A stretch of DNA of 64,000 nt from Ypsolopha sequella (GCA_934047225.1 OW204005.1:21274396-21338395), one strand, 5' to 3'; positions 28,854 through 39,490 are shown, numbered from the stretch's first letter. Numbers and translations: made by a program. Notes: generated by a model from the letters alone, not told the origin.

Positions 28854-29083
28854 CTGTAAGAAAAGCGATCATTATAATACGTTTAGCGATGCAAAGCGGG
28901 TCATTCCTCCGACTGAAATCCTCTGATCGCTCGTGACCTGACCCTTGGACCATGATAACTATGTGTAGAAATCAGGGCTTACGAGGTAAGTGTCCAAAAT
29001 AACGGTAGTGTAACTAATCAATGCTGAACTCGCCGTTCTCCGGCAGTAGTAAAAATTGACAACACGAAAATTAACCCACTTAC

Positions 29084-29219
29084 CGACGGGTTTCTTTTTT
29101 TTCTTCTTGCTTGGTGCAGGGCTGGTGGCAGTGGGCAGCTCGTCCCAGTCACTGTCCCACGCGCTGTCGCCTGATGACGCCAGGCTGCCGTAGTACTCCA
29201 GGTTGATGGACGGCGACGG
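29084..29219 (-). CDS. DPP10: Inactive DPP10-like protein, acidic/poly-Lys insert exon
   Basis: Acceptor GTTGCAG, donor GTAAGTGG; 45 codons plus one base, phase matching both neighbours. The peptide (SSGDSAWDSDWDELP, then PSKKKKKKPV) has no counterpart in DPP4-like enzymes as I know them. It falls between the CVTCNSQ end of one blade and CLYHEAHF of the next. It would form a surface loop with an acidic half and a Lys6 run. It could be a cassette exon, but skipping it changes the phase by one base (136 bp), so skipping would break the frame. Confidence 0.8.
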
Positions 29220-29409
29220 CTGCAACATTGACAACTGTTTGTGGTAATGAATTGGTACACTGATAGGTGGTATAGGCATAAGGTGTGTTGAAAGTGCGGT
29301 GCGTCAAAACTAAATTTTCTTCCACAATGCAAAACATCAGTTTTGTATTTGATTCATTTACGTCAATGTAGACGGCAAAATTTTGAAAAAAATATGGCGT
29401 GTTTTGTGA

Positions 29410-29747
29410 CTCAATGCAATTATTAATTACACTTTATAAATAAACATACTTTCAATCTTCTATTACTTATATTACTTTTAAAAAATCATGAATTTCACGA
29501 AAAAAGCGATTCAGTTTCCGTGTTTCAAAACCGATTGAAACGAAACCAACACACGCAGATACTAACAAGAAAAAACCATCTTTATTACATAAATCAATTA
29601 TATGTCATCATCAAATATGTCATAATGTAGCCACGATTTCAAAATATCTGAAGTTTTGCGTGCGCGGCATCTGATTAGAGCAGGATAGAGAGTAAAAAAA
29701 CGAACGCGTTAGAGCAGTACTGAATTTTACCAAAGTGCAGCCCCTTA
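29410..29747 (-). repeat. Dispersed repeat ending CCCCTTAA
   Basis: Shares ATTACACTTTATAAATAA, TGAATTTCACGAAAAAAG, CGATTGAAACGAAACCAACA and GTGCAGCCCCTTAA with 48424-48677. A non-coding transposon derivative. Its borders contain TTAA, but terminal repeats are not evident. Confidence 0.65.
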
Positions 29748-29819
29748 AGTTACTTAAGTGTTAATTGTACTATAGGTACATATTTACTAATACATAACAT
29801 ACTAATCAAGGGCAAATGG

Positions 29820-30070
29820 GGATATGAATCCTCGAGGGGATGTCAGAGATGTTCCCAAGTGTGAATTGTGAAATGGAAGTCACATTCCCGATTTCATCGG
29901 AACACCCGATTTTCACCGACTAAGTATAATTTACGTCCCAAACGTAATGGGTGATGATGAGCCATATCGCCGTACTTCCTCCGAAGCACGTAGACCGAAT
30001 ACAAAATAATGTGCATCACGGGAATTGAACCCACGACCATTCTACCATTCGGCAACAGAGGCGTTGTTAG
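29820..30070 (-). mobile_element. tRNA-derived SINE with recognisable head
   Basis: On the - strand the head has TTGCCGAATGGTAGAATGG (A-box-like) and GGGTTCAATTCCCG (B box), then a body with a CGAAGTACGGCGATATGG-like block and a 3' end at CTCGAGGATTCAT. Same family as 41606. Confidence 0.75.
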
Positions 30071-30630
30071 TGGCGTATTTTAAGATTCGGCGCCCTGGGC
30101 CTGTAAGGTTTGCCGCCCCATAAATGAACGAGAAAAAAGTAAAAATATTTGAACAAAATAAAATCCAGCAGTTTGTTGTTTTGGGCAATTTATTCAATAT
30201 TTAATTATGTTTTTCGATGGTCAATTTTTTAAAAATAGAACTTTAAAGTCAAATAGCAATATAAACTTTTTTTTTTAAATATATTTTTACAATAATACAT
30301 TTTATGAAATTTCACAAATATCGCCAAACTGAAATACAGTTTGTTGGCGAAGCGCTTATATAATTCCGGGTATTTACTTATGTCTAACTAATGTTACTAC
30401 GAATACAGCAAAATCGATATTTACAATCTACGAGTAATTTATCTACCTGTTTATACCTTGTTTATTATTTTAATTTTAACAATATACTTTTGAGTTTTGG
30501 TTTAAAAGATAGGTAACGATAGATTATGAAAGGTGCCCAAAGCTGAGCGCATGGTGCAGCCTGCGCCGCCCCTCGCAGACTGCCGCCCTGGGCCATGGCC
30601 CTTTTGACCTTAGGGTAAATACGTCACTGG
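30068..30630. mobile_element. hAT-like MITE, AGTGGCGTA ends
   Basis: Left end AGTGGCGTATTTTAAG and right end AAATACGTCACTG are inverted, and both ends carry GCC-rich subterminal blocks (GGCGCCCTGGGCC; CCGCCCTGGGCCATGG). CAGTGGCGTA-type ends are common in hAT elements. No matching 8-bp target duplication was found, so the exact ends are uncertain. Confidence 0.5.
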
Positions 30631-30909
30631 ACGGCAATTCTGGCACATGCGACAATTTGCGAAGGCCAAAGGCGGGTGATTTTTAGAAGCTATTTGCACA
30701 GAAATGTATAAAGCTATTAAAATAAAACCCTTTCGCCCGGATTCATTAACATGTTTTACATGTCTTTTAAGGAGTTTTACTTATTGGTATTATCATCACA
30801 CGGCATTTATCACGCGATTAACGAAGTCGTATGAAACAAAAAGCGTGTGAAAAATGTTGCGAGAATAGCCGCCCTGGTCGTTGTCAGTGTTGTGTAAAGT
30901 GATATTTAC

Positions 30910-31030
30910 CTGCGAGTTGCACGTGACGCAGTAGGGCAGTTTCTGCGGCGAGCCCGGCCGCGGCGCTTCAGATGAGACTCTGTACAGGTGCTGCTGCCCT
31001 GGTTTACCTTCTGGGATGCCGAGGTAGTAG
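30910..31030 (-). CDS. DPP10: Inactive DPP10-like protein, beta-propeller exon
   Basis: Acceptor TGCCCCCAG, donor GTAAATATC; one base then 40 codons. YYLGIPEGKPGQQHLYRV and KLPYCVTCNSQ match the propeller strand and the conserved paired-cysteine segment of DPP4-like proteins. Confidence 0.9.
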
Positions 31031-32368
31031 CTGGGGGCAAAGTGAAGTAAACATCAGAATTAAGGGGAGTTCCCCAAGGATGTACCCATGGGGGTCCAGG
31101 GTGTTCAGATCCCCCCAAAACTGTTATAGAGACACAACAGACAAATCCCAAAATACAACGCCAAAAATGCCTTTGCGTCTGTGTTTATTTTTGGAAATTA
31201 TTAAATAATTTGTGATTTTTTATTACGTGTCCGCGCGATACATTATGCCTGGACCTGGATGAATCCCCCTCAGACAAAAACCCTGGGTACATGCTTAGTG
31301 TTCCCGTTGTTTTCATTCATTACCTTTTTGTAGTAATTAGAAGCAATAACATTGATAAACAAATTTGTTCCCATTTGTGCCCAAAAGCTGAAATTAACAG
31401 TCAGCTTCACAAAAAAGTAATAATTTCAAATATAAACCCTATTGTAACTGCAATCCTAGTAATAGTTAAATAGGCTACTATTTTAGGTAGTATTTTACTT
31501 TATCGATTCCACGCAACAAACAAACGCAACAAACCGTTTTTCCCTACAAATAAGGAAAAAGTGTCTTTGAAGGGCATTGTTACAAAGAAAAGACTAAACA
31601 ATTTCTCGTCATTCGGGCGTTTTGTAAACAAGTCAGAAATGGTTACCAAAAAATTTTGTATGAAACAAACTGGTGCCAATGTATGGATTTTACAGGAAAC
31701 AAAAGATTTGAGAAAAACATAGCATAGTCATTTTTCTTACGTACATAATTCTGGACGGCCAGTTCAAATCTCCAAAACGGGAGATCAAAATTTATTAAAT
31801 AAGCAGTAACAATGATTCTACCTTCTTGAGGTGTGTATCGCTCCCTGGCTTATTGACAACTAATCAACTAATTCTCTATATATCTACATCATAAATGTCA
31901 AAGAACAGTGACATTTGGCGCCATCTGCAAAAATTGCAGCCAATTAAAATTGTGTATTTAATACTTTATTTAACAATATAAAACTTAAATAACATTAAAA
32001 AACTAGACTACCTATAAATTAATATAAATATAAATACTTACATAAAAAAACTTAAACAATATAAAATATTTTTCCCAAATCACCGCCGTCGATTAAAATT
32101 ATATAAATAAAATTAAATAAAAAATTAAAATTAAAATTATGACATTACTTTTGCGTCACCTTGTATGTCGAAGGTACAGCACAACAGCGTCTTTCACCAG
32201 TAACGCATGCAGGGTTTGTCAGCATGGGCATACATAATATGCCATGGGCCACTATCACTGCGGCATGATAGGAAGCGTTGATGAAACCTAGTTATGACAT
32301 TATTGCCGTACGACTGATTTTAAAAAAAAGGTATTTTAATTTATTTTTGACTTCCTGAATTCATGATC
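31031..32368. other. DPP intron, no element recognised
   Basis: AT-rich. A run of AATAAA-rich sequence spans 31940-32140. No gene-like frame was seen. Confidence 0.4.
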
Positions 32369-32372
32369 TTAA

Positions 32373-32838
32373 GGCGATTACCGTCGCCAAATTAGCAGCT
32401 CGATGTTTGTCGCTACGAATATCAACAGAAACGACATTGGAATAACGTTCATATCAGCGCGCAATGCATAGTGGCTATTACGACGCTCGCTGTGTTCTTG
32501 AGAGGGCTAAATAGGAGAAAATTATACTTTTCACTTGGACGTGATTGTTCAATTCAATAATGTTATGTTATGTTTATAGATATTAAGTTTATCTATTTAT
32601 CAAAGCATAAGTGAATTCAATCGGCCAAGCCACTTAGGAGCAGTAGGAAATTCAAGCCAAAAAACACCATTCAGTTAAAAAAACATTTCATGTAGAAATT
32701 TTGGTGGTATGAAAAAGAAAAATGTTGTGTATGTTGTCTAAGAGTTGATTATTCATAATACAGTTTTTCATTATTTTTGGTTTCGCCATAAACGAGGAGT
32801 AGGCTTTAGAAAGTACCCATTTGGCAATAGTAAGGCCC
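32373..32838. mobile_element. TTAA-bordered element, GGCGATTACCGTCGCC family, copy 1
   Basis: TTAA at 32369-32372 and 32839-32842. Matches 46908-47341 over its whole length, with one copy-specific deletion of about 30 bp in the other copy. Non-coding; starts GGCGATTACCGTCGCC and ends GTAAGGCCC. Confidence 0.8.
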
Positions 32839-32970
32839 TTAATTATAGGGGTCATCCGTGGCTTTTAAATTTGTTTATGATTACGAATTAAGATACAAGG
32901 TTACTCCCAACCTTCCACCCTTCCCAACATGATCTATTTTCTTGAGAAAACCAAGTTCAATCCCACTCAC

Positions 32971-33206
32971 ATATGCTGGTTCGCGTGGTCCCACGTCAGC
33001 AGCCGCACCACGTCGAAGCTGCCGTGCGTCAGCGGCAACGCCCTGGGCCCGTGAGAGTTGTGTTCCGTCCGAACCACGTGCCGGAACAGTCCAGCCGGGC
33101 CGTCCCTCACTGGAGCCAGGGTCACTAGCGCCCCGCCACCGGCCGACCACAGCGGGGCAGGGGCGGACTCCACCCAGCCGTCCGTGGTGGATACTATTCT
33201 GTATAC
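32971..33206 (-). CDS. DPP10: Inactive DPP10-like protein, beta-propeller exon (largest)
   Basis: Acceptor CTCTCCAG, donor GTGAGTGGG; 78 codons plus two bases. VYRIVSTTDGWVE resembles the family's TTGWVG segment; later HVVRTEHNSHGPRALPLTHG and VVRLLTWDHANQHI complete a blade. It continues in frame to YYLGIPEG at 31030. Confidence 0.9.
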
Positions 33207-33796
33207 CTGGAGAGAAGGGGTTTACGTGAAGAAATAAAACAATGGGAGTCATCAATTTGCCCAAGAGCGGATACATGGGGAGGGGCAGAAGGGCTGGAAC
33301 CTCCAGGCCCGGATCTAGGGGGGGTGCATTTGCATCGGGCAAGGCCAAAGATCGCAAAACCCTCTATGCCCTCATAAGTTTTGCCGTCAATGTGTCTGCA
33401 TATAGGACTGAGTACTAAACTAATACTAAACTATAGATAAACAAAGGAACTGTACTGTTCGCAATACTAAAAATAACGTTGCTAGATATCGTTACTTGTC
33501 TCGCTGGAAATAAAATTTGTCTGAAATCGACGAAATATAGCATTTTACTGTTCTGGTTCATCATATTTTTTTGACTATATATAAAGCTACAAAACGGTAA
33601 CTGACTGACTCACTCATTGACATGGTTGTTTAGTTGGAAGGAGTCGTTTGGGGTGGTAGTGATGTATGTATGGAATGTCGGGTGTCTAATACTGAGTGGG
33701 GAAAAAATCAGACATTTGACATTTTTTGACATTTGACATGGGTTTTTGACATTTTAGTGAGGCGGGTCGTTGTATGGGATTTTGTATGGGAGTTTT

Positions 33797-33839
33797 GCGA
33801 GTGAGTAGGCGAGCCCGAAGGGTGAGCCTACGAACGAGC
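33797..33839. repeat. GA-spaced hairpin H1 (43 nt)
   Basis: Stems from the outside in: GC/GC, GT/AC, GTAGGC/GCCTAC, GCCC/GGGT, closing on GAA (33817-33819). Each stem is separated from the next by GA on both arms. Every position fits the plan. Confidence 0.9.
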
Positions 33840-33951
33840 ACGAACGAGCACGCGACCGCGAAGCGCGAGCGGGCGATGTTCGTAGTGATGTACCTGGGTA
33901 CTAGGGATGGGAAAAATTGACATTTTTGACATTATTGACAGAAAGTTGGCC

Positions 33952-33993
33952 GGAACAAGCCCGCGAGCGCGAAGCGCGAGCGGGCGCAGTTCC
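33952..33993. repeat. GA-spaced hairpin H3 (42 nt)
   Basis: GGAAC/GTTCC, GCCCGC/GCGGGC and GCGC/GCGC stems, GA on both arms between the last two, loop GAA at 33971-33973. A related, less perfect hairpin lies at 33841-33882 (CGAAC/GTTCG outer stem). Confidence 0.85.
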
Positions 33994-34144
33994 TAGGGAT
34001 GTCCCCGGTCACTAGGGATGGGATTTTTTTTTTTTTTCTAAAATTTGTTACAAAAAAATTTTGTTTTGGCCATATCTTGGGAACGAAAGGTGGTACATCC
34101 CTAGGGGTCGGACCATAGGGTGACAAAAAAGTTTTTTTTTTTTT

Positions 34145-34345
34145 TCAAATGTCAAAACTTTAACGGCCCGTATCTCCGAGACGGCTTGAGTTAGACCCAT
34201 GTTGATGGGTGTCTAAGAAAAGGTCTCGCCGAGATCTAGCCCCCCCGGTGTCAAAACTTTAACGGACCGTATCTCCCAAACGGCTGGAGCTAGACCCATG
34301 TTCATGGTACTCTAAGAAAAGGGCTCGGCGAGCTCTAGCTGAATA
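34145..34345. repeat. Two tandem units of about 100 bp
   Basis: TGTCAAAACTTTAACGG, CCGTATCTCC, TAGACCCATGTT and TCTAAGAAAAGG occur in the same order twice. The second unit is diverged. Each ends in a short CTCG(C/G)CGAG-type palindrome. Confidence 0.75.
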
Positions 34346-34702
34346 TGAAAAAAAAAAAAAAAAAACGAAAAAAAATTTTTTTTTTGCCAAAACTTTGATC
34401 GGCCATATCTCCCGAACCGTAAGTCCTAGCGAGTTGCGGTTTCGACTTTAGTGATCGGTTTGCCGAGCGCTACCTGACCGCATAAAAAATTTGACATTTG
34501 ACAGGTTTTGACATTTTTTTGACATGTCCAAAAAAGTGCTCCGATTCGCTTGAAACTCGGTATTCAGGAGTAAATGGGGTTGTCGATTAACTTTTTGACA
34601 ACCGACAGGGATTTTGACACTTTTTCGAAAAAAAAGAATGGATTGGACATTTTTTCGGATCTAATGGCGAGGCCGAAGGCCGAGCCTTCAAGTGTCTTTC
34701 TA

Positions 34703-34806
34703 GCGAGGCCAAAAAACGAGCATGTGAGGACGGAGAACGCGCCAGCGAGGCCGAAGGCCGAGCTGGCAGCGTTCGGAGTCTGAACATGCGAGTTTTTCGG
34801 CCGAGC
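34703..34806. repeat. GA-spaced hairpin H5 (104 nt)
   Basis: Nested stems, outside in: GC/GC, GGCC/GGCC, AAAAAC/GTTTTT, GCATGT/ACATGC, GGAC/GTCT, GAACGC/GCGTTC, GCCAGC/GCTGGC, GGCC/GGCC, loop GAA at 34753-34755. GA lies on both arms at 705/803, 718/790, 726/782 and 747/760 (all +34000), and GGA on both arms at 732/775. The only other irregularities are an A.C pair and one bulged A. About 38 pairs in all. Confidence 0.92.
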
Positions 34807-34963
34807 ACGACACCGCGGCTACCAGAGTCATATCTGATGACATTCTAGGGAGGCCGAAGGCCGACCCCGGAGGACGATTCCTACGAGGCCGGAGGCCAAA
34901 CAATCGTTCGGAGGTCAAACAGTAATAAGCGGCGAGGCCGAAGGCCGAACCGAGTATAAGCGA

Positions 34964-35017
34964 GGCCGATGAACGAACATATGAGGCCGAAGGCCGAGTA
35001 TGTGAGTTCATGAGGCC
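34964..35017. repeat. GA-spaced hairpin H6 (54 nt)
   Basis: GGCC/GGCC, ATGAAC/GTTCAT, ACATAT/GTATGT and GGCC/GGCC stems, GA on both arms at 34975/35004 and 34983/34996, loop GAA at 34989-34991. The outermost spacer is G on one arm and GA on the other. Confidence 0.88.
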
Positions 35018-35230
35018 GAGTTCACTTAACCCCGGGAGCATTACAAGACAGTTTCTTTTGGACCTATCTCGCAAACGTTTTGTGTTTGGGCTTAGCGGGA
35101 TTCGACTCCGTTGAAAGTTGGTTCCTGCACATTTCGACCGTGTACATTTTGGACCTTTGACAACTGTCAGAGTACACAATAGCAAAATATTAGTCCACTT
35201 CAATGGAATCAAAGTTACCACACGTATTTC

Positions 35231-36402
35231 AACGCGCTATTACGGTTACGACGATGACAATTTTGAAAACTGATCATGACCGATGACTTTTTTCCAACCC
35301 GATCATGACCGATGACTTTTCGTGGTACAATTGACTTCTGCCCATTACTTGAATGTCGTCTGATCACCTGTTTCAACTCAATTTCAAACGTGTTTTTTAC
35401 TCGATACCTTATCCTGTCACGTTAACGAAAAAGTTACAACAACAACTAAATGCAACAACAACAAACAAGTAACAACCACGAACAATTACAACTCACGCGG
35501 GCTGCCTGCAGCCCGCGCACCACGCAAAACACTAGTTATTTATTATAAAAATACAAAATTTTCATAACATCGCATCAGAAAATAATGAATTCTTAATCAG
35601 GTGTTTTTAACATTTTTTTCATTAAACTTTCGGTGGTAAGCTGGCAATCTAACTAAGCATGCAGATGGTTATTCTGGATTCCAGTAGATGGCGCACAACG
35701 ATCAATTAAACAAAATATGTGCAATACGATTTATTTACCTAACACACACTACTCATACATACCGGTATATAACTTTACTCTTTGACTCAACTGTCATGCA
35801 CGGTTGAGCGATTTATCCTCAGATTTATCGTTTGCCATGTGTCGCGTATTGTCGAATTCTAGCAAACTTTTGTTTTTGTGGGCGCAGTATAGTTCCTACA
35901 CACACAGGCATCGGATTTCATTTCATCAACTGTTCTATAGATGGCACTAGGTATGTCACAATTTATCTAGTATAGTAGCGACATCAAAAATTATTATTTT
36001 AGTTCGACTTATTAGTCGAACTACTAGGTACCGGCGAAAATAATAAGTTTTACGCGGGCTTTGTTCTAATCTAATATATGGAGTGAGCAATCTATTCTTC
36101 CTTTATATGACTAAACCCACTAAACAGTTAGGTCCATGTACATGTCCAAGGCCTTGTGATGAGTTCGAGTTTCTTTTAAACATACAATTTATTAAAAATA
36201 TGTTTCCTTTTTTTATTCGAGTCTCGTGTTATTTATTGCCTGTGCCTTTAACTAAAAATTTTGATATGAGGCGGGGTGGCCCCCACTCCAAATTGTATCA
36301 TATCAGGACTATGATCCTAGGTTAACCTGATTAAAATCAGGTTAAAAGAATGTATAAGTCTTTTGCTAAGACGTTGATACCAAATAGAACGACAGTAAGT
36401 AC
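35231..36402. other. DPP intron, little recognised
   Basis: Contains a short direct repeat ACGATGAC...ACCGATGACTTTT (35255-35325) and a perfect 20-nt hairpin GCGGGCTGC-CT-GCAGCCCGC at about 35498-35517. Otherwise unique AT-rich DNA. Confidence 0.45.
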
Positions 36403-36526
36403 CTCCTGACAGTACCACATGGGGCTCTTGCAGACGGAGACCACGGAGAGGTTCTGCGTCCTCGTCAGCCACACCACGCACACCTCCGTCAGGGACACCC
36501 ATTGTGCCGAGGTCACGTAGTGGTCA
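36403..36526 (-). CDS. DPP10: Inactive DPP10-like protein, beta-propeller exon
   Basis: Acceptor TTGTCTTGCAG, donor GTACTTAC; one base then 41 codons. DHYVTSAQWVSLTEVCVVWL then RTQNLSVVSVC matches the DHYL-x-x-V-x-W...WL-x-R-x-QN-x-S segment of DPP4-like proteins. The single Cys pair at the end is conserved. Confidence 0.93.
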
Positions 36527-36676
36527 CTGCAAGACAAACACTTTCAAACTTTACATGCAGTAGTACAATTCGGGTCGGTACGGTCAACAAAAGAGATAAG
36601 TAGCCAAGCCCAGCGCAAACACTTTGATCCTAAGACCCATGCACTGAAGAGTGATTGATCAGATGAAGAATACTTG

Positions 36677-36829
36677 TTGTCAATAAAACACATACTTGGT
36701 AACTGTTCCACTTTATATCTATATTACACAATCTATATTAAAGTGGAACAGTTACCAAGTATGTGTTTTATTGACAAGATGTTTCAAATGTTCCATCAAG
36801 AACCAACAACGACAAGTATCAATTTTTTG
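36677..36829. mobile_element. Short fold-back element, family of the gypsy-interrupted one
   Basis: TTGTCAATAAAACACATACTTGG and its complement flank a short centre, then ATGTTCCATCAAGAACCAA as in 8655-8748. Flanked by a repeated TGAAGAATACTTG (36664-36676 and 36830-36842). Confidence 0.7.
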
Positions 36830-36842
36830 AAGAATACTTGGT

Positions 36843-37672
36843 CAATAATAATAATAATAAACACTTTATTGCACACAAAACACAGATAAATACAGATTAG
36901 AATTAAGAGAAATACAGAGCAAAGGCGGACTTATTTCTGAAAGAAATTTCTTCCAGTCAACCATACATGACAGAGATGAAGAAACATTATACATTGGCTT
37001 ATTGAAATTTCAAATGAGTGCATAAAGAGTGATATAAATATGTATGTAGCTATAATAAATATAATAGTCAACATACACTACTATTACTAACCTAAAAGTA
37101 TACCTAACGACCTACAAACTAACGGTCTAAAAACTAAACAAAGAGTAGGTACTAAAATAATATATATATTATATGTATTTAAATATGATACACTACATAA
37201 ATACGTACAATACATACATACTAGTAGCTAGAGCTGCTGAGAGGACAAAAAGTGCTTCTTCAAGTTGAATTTGAAGGAAGCGATTGAGGGAAGGCTTTTA
37301 AGAGAGTGTGGAAGATCATTCCAAAGACGGACAGCGTCCACTGTAAAAGATCCAGAGTAACGTTCCGTGTAATGAGTTGGTATAACATAAGATCATGAGA
37401 AGACCGAAGATTCCTGTTGCTCATATCGGTGCGAAAATTGAACCTATCTTTTAGGTATTTGGGGGAAGAAGGATTATTTAAAACATTGTATAGTAGAGAT
37501 AAGATATGACTATACCTCCGATAGCGTATTTGAAGCCACTTCAGTTTACGTCGAAACTCGGACACATGATCAAACTTTCGCAGATCAAAAATAAATCTGA
37601 TAGCCAAATTCTGAAGACGTTCCAGTTTGTTGAGCAATACATACACACGTGCACTATTGACCAAGTATTCTT
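36843..37672 (-). pseudogene. 5'-truncated LINE, C-terminal part of the RT protein
   Basis: On the - strand 37664-37350 reads LNKLERLQNLAIRF then FDHVSEFRRKLKWLQIRYRR, the region downstream of the reverse-transcriptase domain in insect non-LTR elements. A single frameshift near 37375 moves the rest (VRLWNDLPHSL-type motif) to another frame. The 3' end has CAATAAAGTG and an (ATT)n tail at 36843-36862. Dead copy. Confidence 0.8.
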
Positions 37673-38639
37673 TATCTCATCTGTGGATCTAAAGAACAAA
37701 GTGATTGCTCTGGGCCTGGTTACTTATCTCTTTTGTTGACTGTGTCTTTTGTGTACAAAAGTTAGCTATGACGTAAGCAAAGGTCCGGATTTTTTATAGA
37801 CCAACAATCAGTGGTGGATCCAGAAACATATTTTGGGGGGTGGTCAGTTTTTATTGCGCTTTTTCAGGAAATCATAGTAGATACCAAATTCTGTACTATT
37901 AAAATACGTGTAAGTAAATTTAAGACTGTATATACTACTATTTTCTTTTTATGTTGTACACATAAGCAGAAAATCGTCTTATGATAGTATAAAAATAATG
38001 TGTTAATGAATAAATTAAATATTAATTATAATAAATAAGTTCTATAGCGTATATTTTGGAGGAGGCTTTAACCCCTTAGCTCCCCCCCCCCCTTAAACCG
38101 AACAATGGGTACGGCTACGGACCTGAGCAGGCAGCTAATAATGATATGTACCGCGCGATAACGTACGACCTCGCAAGTATTTTGAAAGAGGTTCAGAAAG
38201 TTTAACAAGAACCAGTGCTAAGTGATTCTTGGACATAAAACTTGTTGGCATGAGCGAGTTTGTCAGGATTATGGGGGTTGGAAATAAGCCCTCGGGTTTC
38301 GTAGTCCAGCGAGTTTGGGCGACAGCTAACATATTACAAGTTTTTGCTTATTCCTCCCTCTGTATATATGCCACTACTTATAAATAATTTAGAAAACATT
38401 TATTGTACCTATAAATTATATTTTCTCGAAACTATGATAGACATAAATTTCTATGTTTGAATACTTGGCGATTTATCTATTGCAAGGAGATAAATTTGCA
38501 GTATAGAAACGCAGAAAGAAAAGTAAATCTGAATGTAATGACCTCTGAACCGTGATATAATGAAAATAATGAATCTGAGCAATGATATTATGTTAATTGA
38601 CATTTTTTCATTTAAACGGATGTATAGGTTTTGTGTAAT
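37673..38639. other. DPP intron with SINE-like and unclassified fragments
   Basis: 37650-37740 is an inverted copy of 36576-36665 (see findings). 38445-38535 (CTATGTTTGAATACTTGG, GTATAGAAACGCAGAAAGA) matches 60460-60560. A C-rich run at 38084-38095 ends a hAT-like fragment. No gene seen. Confidence 0.5.
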
Positions 38640-38860
38640 ATTGTACGACGCGTCTTTGTTTTTCAAGTAACAACAAAACTAACCTAATAATCAACTAATA
38701 GCCTATCGAAATATGTGTTAAAAATATAAAATATCTGCCGGAGAAGTTAATATGATATTTTTATTCGATAATGTTAATTTTGTTTATTGAATATCAAGGT
38801 TAATTTTCAATATTCGTTAAATTTTATTGTTAATGGTTATATTCATGTTGTTTTAACTTA
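38640..38860. mobile_element. Partial copy of the hAT MITE seen at 49903
   Basis: Matches 50170-50320 and 50488-50665 (GACGCGTCTTTGTTTTTCAA, CTGCCGGAGAAGTT, GATAATGTTAATTTTG) and ends in TTAATGGTTATAT. It lacks the left half, has only one unit of the tandem duplication, and carries an extra 15 bp. Confidence 0.75.
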
Positions 38861-39280
38861 CTACCACATCGTAAATCCGGTCAAAATTGGTATCATTTGG
38901 GTGGACTATTCCAGGACTATTTTTTGACACCAAGTTCAAACTGAAAAACGCAAGTGTTCTGTACAAATTAGAAAATGTGAAACATTCACGGTATAATCCT
39001 CACCAAGGTACCTTTATAACTCTGGAATCCTTGAAGGGCTATTTTTGAGGTTCGGCATGGATGAATATTTATGGACTACTTTTCGGAATTGAAACCAAGT
39101 CAGTATTATGCGCCGTTTGCTCGCAAGACCTATAATTTCGGAATTATGATAGGACAACTTTTTTACTTCGTCCCGACTGTTTTTTTGCCTCGGCACGACT
39201 CGCCAAAGAAAAAATCAGTCGTTACTTGAAATATCGAATATCTCGTACTAGAATCAAAGTCTGCTATTGGCATTACGCGA

Positions 39281-39490
39281 CAATAGTTTAATGTCAGTTA
39301 AGCTTTCTTAGCAATGTTATCTTCTTAATGCATTACGTTGTAAATGATCTAGAACACAACATTTTTAAAAAAGTCCGATTGACATGAAACCATTCTCGCG
39401 TAATGCCATAAATTCATCGAAAATTACATTCATTTATTTTTTTTTTTCAAAAATAAGGAAAACAATAATAAGTTGTGCATTTAGGAACGA
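39281..39490. mobile_element. Diverged copy of the 6903-7287 MITE family
   Basis: AGTTTAATGTCAGTTAAGCT, ATGCATTACGTTGTAAAT and CGTAATGCCATAAATT match, and both arms are present in shortened form around 39360. Near the DPP exon at 39584. Confidence 0.6.

Larger units (their letters stand above)
33590..35230. repeat. Block of GA-spaced nested hairpins and stress-like tandem motifs
   Basis: Composed of TTTGACATTTTTTGACATT runs, a tandem pair of about 100-bp units (34145-34345), and at least seven hairpins with the plan stem-GA-stem-GAA-stem-GA-stem. The best are centred at 33818, 33972, 34754 and 34990. Base composition (GAGGCCGAAGGCCGA words) is unlike the rest of the intron. No protein frame is credible: the 173-codon - strand frame at 34700-35221 is generated by the repeats. 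It may be a complex transposon or a domain encoding structured RNA; I do not recognise it. Confidence 0.75.

Noticed and set aside
34587..35221. 173-codon - strand frame and 69-73-codon frames over the hairpin block
   Set aside because: Repeats of RPSAS-type words come from GAGGCCGAAGGCC; no independent coding signal.
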